Source: Pseudomonadota bacterium (lineage in GTDB: Bacteria; Pseudomonadota; Gammaproteobacteria; Burkholderiales; Burkholderiaceae_D). From it: a stretch of DNA of 9,242 nt. This document shows positions 6,778 to 9,242 of this stretch, piece by piece. Made by a program: the position numbers and the translations under genes. The stretch is from positions 1 through 9,242 of the forward strand of contig JAEWEK010000120.1 of NCBI GenBank assembly GCA_023389425.1, given 5' to 3'. How positions within the stretch are numbered: position 1 is the stretch's first letter; each line of letters begins with the position of its first letter. A model generated the notes under the pieces. That model was not told where the DNA came from. It worked only from the letters and a program-made list of their open reading frames with translations, and made no database searches.

Positions 6778-7407
6778 ATGTACACAGTGATCTTTACCGT
6801 GGCGGCCTACCTGATCGGCTCGATCTCGTTTGCGGTGGTGATGAGCCGCGCCTTCGGCCTGTCCGACCCGCGTACCTACGGCTCGAAGAATCCGGGCGCG
6901 ACCAATGTGCTGCGCAGCGGCAGCAAGAAGGCGGCCATCGCGACCCTGATCGGCGATGGCGCCAAGGGCTGGCTGGCAGTGTGGCTGGCAATCCACTTCG
7001 GGCCGCAGTTCGGTGTCGATGACGGCGGCGTGGCGCTGGTGGCGATCGCGGTCTTCCTCGGCCACCTGTATCCGGTCTTCTTCCGCTTCGTCGGCGGCAA
7101 GGGCGTGGCGACGGCGCTCGGCGTGCTGCTCGGCATTAACGTCTGGCTGGGACTGGCGACGCTGGCGACCTGGCTGGTGGTGGCCTACGCCTTCCGCTAC
7201 TCGTCGCTGGCGGCCCTGATCGCGGCGATCTTCGCGCCGTTCTACTACGGCTTGCTGTTCGGCGCGGACGAGATCCTGTTCGCCGTCATCGCGATGAGCA
7301 TGTTGCTGATGTTCCGTCACAGCAAAAACATATCGAACCTATTGGCCGGGAAAGAATCGAAGATCGGCAGCAAGGCTGCCGCGGCGGCGCCCAGGAAGAA
7401 AAAGTAA
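6778..7407 (+). CDS. plsY: Glycerol-3-phosphate acyltransferase PlsY
   Basis: PlsY transfers an acyl chain from acyl-phosphate (made by PlsX) to glycerol-3-phosphate, the first committed step of phospholipid synthesis at the inner membrane. The 209-residue protein is hydrophobic throughout, with segments at about residues 2-24, 53-73, 84-104, 109-138 and 143-180. The three family motifs are present: GSKNPGATNVLR (35-46), GHLYPVFFRFVGGKGVAT (95-112) and HSKNISNLLAGKE (181-193). The tail is a basic Ala/Lys stretch ending APRKKK. Length is normal. No Shine-Dalgarno sequence is visible before ATG 6778, only an A/T-rich leader, but the N-terminus MYTVIFTVAAYLIGSISFA is typical, so the start is accepted. 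It is on the same strand as ybaK and frnE, but the gaps (117 and 80 bases) leave co-transcription open. Confidence 0.96.
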   Translation: MYTVIFTVAAYLIGSISFAVVMSRAFGLSDPRTYGSKNPGATNVLRSGSKKAAIATLIGDGAKGWLAVWLAIHFGPQFGVDDGGVALVAIAVFLGHLYPVFFRFVGGKGVATALGVLLGINVWLGLATLATWLVVAYAFRYSSLAALIAAIFAPFYYGLLFGADEILFAVIAMSMLLMFRHSKNISNLLAGKESKIGSKAAAAAPRKKK

Positions 7408-7439
7408 GCCTGCCCACTCGCTCACCTCACCTTTCCAAA

Positions 7440-7456
7440 CCGGCTATCATAGCCGG
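7440..7456 (+). terminator. Perfect seven-pair hairpin between plsY and the DsbA-family gene
   Basis: CCGGCTA (7440-7446) and TAGCCGG (7450-7456) form a perfect stem with a three-base loop, 33 bases after the plsY stop. No T-run follows, so termination would be weak at best. The centre contains TATCAT (7445-7450), which resembles a -10 box, so the palindrome could instead be an operator over a promoter for the downstream gene. Confidence 0.35.
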
Positions 7457-7474
7457 ATCAGATTTCACAAGCGA

Positions 7475-7478
7475 AAGG
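7475..7478 (+). promoter_or_regulatory. Ribosome binding site deciding the DsbA-family start
   Basis: AAGG ends nine bases before ATG 7488 but directly abuts the alternative in-frame ATG at 7479, leaving no spacing there. This favours the second ATG. Confidence 0.5.
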
Positions 7479-7487
7479 ATGCAGGGC

Positions 7488-8135
7488 ATGAGCAAGCAAC
7501 TGAGAATCGATTTCGTGTCCGACGTGTCGTGCCCGTGGTGCGCGATCGGGCTGTCGTCGCTGGAAACGGCGCTCGAGCACGCCAGCGACGCGGTGAGCGT
7601 CGACCTGCATTTCCAGCCTTTCGAGCTGAACCCGAACATGGGCAAGGAAGGCCAGGACATCGGCGAACACATCGCCCAGAAATACGGCGCGACGGAAGAG
7701 CAGCAGCAACAGTCGCGCGAGATGATCCGCCAGCGCGGCGCCGACGTCGGCTTCACCTTCGACATGAGCAAGCGCGGCCGCATCTACAACACCTTCGACG
7801 CGCACCGGCTGCTGCACTGGGCCGAGGAGCAGGGCAAGCAGCGCGACTTGAAGATGGCCTTGTTCGAGGCGTATTTCACGCGCGGCGAGGATCCGAGTTC
7901 GCATGAGGTGCTGCTGGAAGTCGCCGACAGCGTCGGGCTCGACAAGGGCGAGGCGGCGCGCATCCTGGAGTCGGACCGGTTCGCCGAAGAGGTGCGCGAA
8001 GCGGAGCAGTTCTTCCAGCGCGCGGGGATTCACTCGGTGCCGGCGGTGATCATCGATCAGAAGCACCTGATTTCCGGTGGCCAGCCGCCCGAGGTGTTCG
8101 AGCGTGCGCTGCGGGAGATTGCGGTGAAGGGCTAG
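7488..8135 (+). CDS. DsbA-family thiol oxidoreductase, FrnE-like
   Basis: This 215-residue protein has a thioredoxin fold with a helical insertion, as in FrnE and 2-hydroxychromene-2-carboxylate isomerase relatives. The redox motif C15-P-W-C18 follows the first strand (RIDFVSDVSCPWC). S183-V-P185 provides the cis-proline loop, and SGGQPPEVF (196-204) is the usual C-terminal FrnE-type motif. There is no signal peptide, so it acts in the cytoplasm, unlike periplasmic DsbA. It probably oxidises, reduces or isomerises thiols, and the partner is unknown. Start ATG 7488 is preferred by ribosome-site spacing. ATG 7479 would add three residues. It follows plsY by 80 bases and meets the second EEP gene head-on, with 12 bases between the stops and no terminator seen. 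Confidence 0.9.
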   Translation: MSKQLRIDFVSDVSCPWCAIGLSSLETALEHASDAVSVDLHFQPFELNPNMGKEGQDIGEHIAQKYGATEEQQQQSREMIRQRGADVGFTFDMSKRGRIYNTFDAHRLLHWAEEQGKQRDLKMALFEAYFTRGEDPSSHEVLLEVADSVGLDKGEAARILESDRFAEEVREAEQFFQRAGIHSVPAVIIDQKHLISGGQPPEVFERALREIAVKG

Positions 8136-8147
8136 GCCGAAGCAAGG

Positions 8148-8993
8148 TCACGCCAGATCCAGCACGATCGGCTGGTGATCCGATGCCGCCGTTTCCGACA
8201 GCACTTCCATGTGCGTCAGGCGCGGCGCGAGGTCCTTGGTGACGAAGAAGAAATCGTAGCAATCCGGCTTGTCCGGCCACGGGAAGCCATGCAGCCCGGT
8301 GGTCGGCGGCCGCGGCTGGTGCGGATACAGGTGGTGCCACGCATCCACCAGCGGCACCGACCCTTCCGCGCCCGGCGCCAGCATGTCCCTGTACTCGTGC
8401 GTATCCGGCAGGAAGTTGAAATCGCCGCAGACGATCGCGGTTTCCGGCCGCAGGCCGAGCTGGAACGGCGCATCCAGCGTGGGATCGGGCTGGAACAGGC
8501 GCGCCCGTTCGCAGGCTTCCCAATGCAGGTATTTGAGCTGGCGCACCTGCGCCATGCGCTGCGTGTGGGAGTAGTATTCCAGGTGCGTGTTCAGCACGCG
8601 CATCTTGCCATGGGGCGCATCGAGCACCGCTTCCAGCGCGCCGCGCGGCATGCCGGGCCGGCCCGCCGGATCTGGCGGCCAGGGCAGCATGTGGCGCTGT
8701 ACCTGGGTGATCCGAAAACGCGACAGCAACAGGTTGCCGAACAGGCGCGGCATGTTGCTCTTGTAGAGTTCGCTCGGCGCGTGCTCGACGGCGTGGTAGC
8801 CGCCGAACGCCCCGGCCAGCTGCCGGAACTGGTTCGACGACGCGCCGCCTTCGAGTTCGGGATGGTTGGCTGCCACTTCCTGCAGGCAGATGATGTCCGC
8901 ATTCAGCTTGCGCAGCACGTCGATGATGGCGTGGATGCGGATCCGCCCGTCCCGTCCGCAGCCCCAGCGAATGTTCCAACTGACCACGCGCAT
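8148..8993 (-). CDS. Endonuclease/exonuclease/phosphatase (EEP) family protein, second copy
   Basis: This 281-residue metal-dependent phosphodiesterase or nuclease candidate is cytoplasmic, with no signal peptide. Active-site positions expected for the superfamily are N7 (VSWNIRW), E39 (CLQEV), H137 (LNTHLEYY), D191 and N193 (GDFNFLP), D247 (YDFFFV, where many relatives have D-H/Y-I) and D272-H273 (SDH). Start ATG 8993 has a full AGGAGGT ribosome site (9001-9007, minus strand) seven bases upstream, the best in the window. It lies downstream of tsaD on the same strand across a 90-base gap and could be read from the tsaD transcript or its own promoter. The substrate is unknown. Apart from the shared active-site motifs it differs from the copy at 5155-6129 in length and inserts, so the two do not look like a recent duplication. 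Confidence 0.9.
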   Translation of the reverse strand: MRVVSWNIRWGCGRDGRIRIHAIIDVLRKLNADIICLQEVAANHPELEGGASSNQFRQLAGAFGGYHAVEHAPSELYKSNMPRLFGNLLLSRFRITQVQRHMLPWPPDPAGRPGMPRGALEAVLDAPHGKMRVLNTHLEYYSHTQRMAQVRQLKYLHWEACERARLFQPDPTLDAPFQLGLRPETAIVCGDFNFLPDTHEYRDMLAPGAEGSVPLVDAWHHLYPHQPRPPTTGLHGFPWPDKPDCYDFFFVTKDLAPRLTHMEVLSETAASDHQPIVLDLA

Positions 8994-9000
8994 GTGGCAT

Positions 9001-9007
9001 ACCTCCT
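9001..9007 (-). promoter_or_regulatory. Consensus ribosome binding site of the second EEP gene
   Basis: On the minus strand this reads AGGAGGT, fully complementary to the 16S rRNA 3' end, seven bases before ATG 8993. It excludes the out-of-frame ATG at 9000, which touches it. Confidence 0.75.
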
Positions 9008-9083
9008 ACAGCAACGACGACCGCCCGAGTGTGCCATCGATTGGCGCCGTGCGGTCACACCGTAGGATTTTCTTGTATGAAGA

Positions 9084-9242
9084 TCAAGCCGCTTCGAGCT
9101 CGTCCAGCGGCCAGCGCGGACGCACGTTGAAGGAGTAGTCGTGGCGGGCCGCGCCGGGATTGGCCTTCAGGCGCAGCGCGCCGGCGAAGGCGATCATCGC
9201 GCCGTTGTCGGTGCAAAACTCCAGCTCGGGATAGTAGACGCG
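9084..9242 (-). CDS. tsaD: TsaD, tRNA t6A37 threonylcarbamoyltransferase, C-terminal end, cut by window edge
   Basis: TsaD, with TsaB and TsaE, transfers the threonylcarbamoyl group to A37 of tRNAs that read ANN codons, in the cytoplasm. Only the last 52 residues are present, starting RVYYPELEFCTDNGAMIAFAG, the conserved C-terminal TsaD segment, and ending VRPRWPLDELEAA, a typical proteobacterial TsaD tail. The stop is TGA at 9084-9086. The rest, including the metal-binding histidines, lies beyond base 9242. The 90 bases between it and the second EEP gene hold only that gene's ribosome site and a weak bulged inverted repeat. Confidence 0.93.
   Translation of the reverse strand, partial: RVYYPELEFCTDNGAMIAFAGALRLKANPGAARHDYSFNVRPRWPLDELEAA

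Noticed and set aside
9029..9060. Inverted repeat GTGTGCC / GGTCACAC between tsaD and the second EEP gene
   Set aside because: There are only seven pairs with a bulge and a 17-base loop, no T-run, and spacing that does not fit a CRP-type site. It could easily arise by chance.
5155..9242. A dedicated defence or RNA-repair system built from the two EEP proteins, YbaK, the FrnE-like protein and TsaD
   Set aside because: The genes lie on both strands, are separated by convergent and divergent joints, and include housekeeping plsY and tsaD. No toxin, sensor or mobile-element signature supports one system.
1..9242. tRNA or rRNA genes, CRISPR repeats, insertion sequences, attachment sites or replication origins
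   Set aside because: Almost all of the sequence is explained by eight protein genes. The gaps (at most 289 bases) show no tRNA-like fold, regular repeats, transposase fragments or terminal inverted repeats with target duplications.

Overview
The window is GC-rich, with G/C at most codon third positions, and densely coded. It looks like chromosomal DNA from a betaproteobacterium, most likely of the Oxalobacteraceae (Massilia/Telluria-like). That placement is an inference from protein sequences and composition, not a measured assignment. There are eight protein-coding genes, two of them cut by the window edges. I see no RNA genes, insertion sequences, CRISPR arrays or phage genes.

Left part (1-2797, minus strand): a two-gene operon for an RND-type tripartite efflux pump. 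The periplasmic adaptor (1595-2797) comes first. Four bases later comes the inner-membrane permease (1590 to beyond base 1), of which the N-terminal 530 residues are present. No outer-membrane channel gene lies in the window. Facing this operon across a 289-bp intergenic region is a soluble PAS-PAS-GGDEF-EAL cyclic-di-GMP enzyme (3087-5174, plus strand). The intergenic region holds weak promoter candidates and two inverted repeats, the larger one next to a possible start of the pump transcript.

Middle and right part (5155-9242): two different endonuclease/exonuclease/phosphatase (EEP) superfamily proteins, both on the minus strand (5155-6129 and 8148-8993), bracket three plus-strand genes. 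These are a YbaK-type aminoacyl-tRNA deacylase (6169-6660), the glycerol-3-phosphate acyltransferase PlsY (6778-7407) and a FrnE-like DsbA-family protein with a CPWC motif (7488-8135). The window ends in the C-terminal 52 residues of TsaD (9084-9242, minus), which makes the t6A modification of tRNA.

The genes fall into separate functions: efflux, c-di-GMP signalling, tRNA quality control and modification, phospholipid synthesis and thiol redox. Nothing shows that they form one dedicated system, and I did not find a convincing undescribed system. The points most worth a second look are the altered C-terminal tail of the EAL domain where it overlaps the convergent EEP gene, the large inverted repeat ahead of the efflux operon, the 39-bp divergent gap carrying a 13-bp palindrome, and the pair of unrelated-looking EEP proteins.
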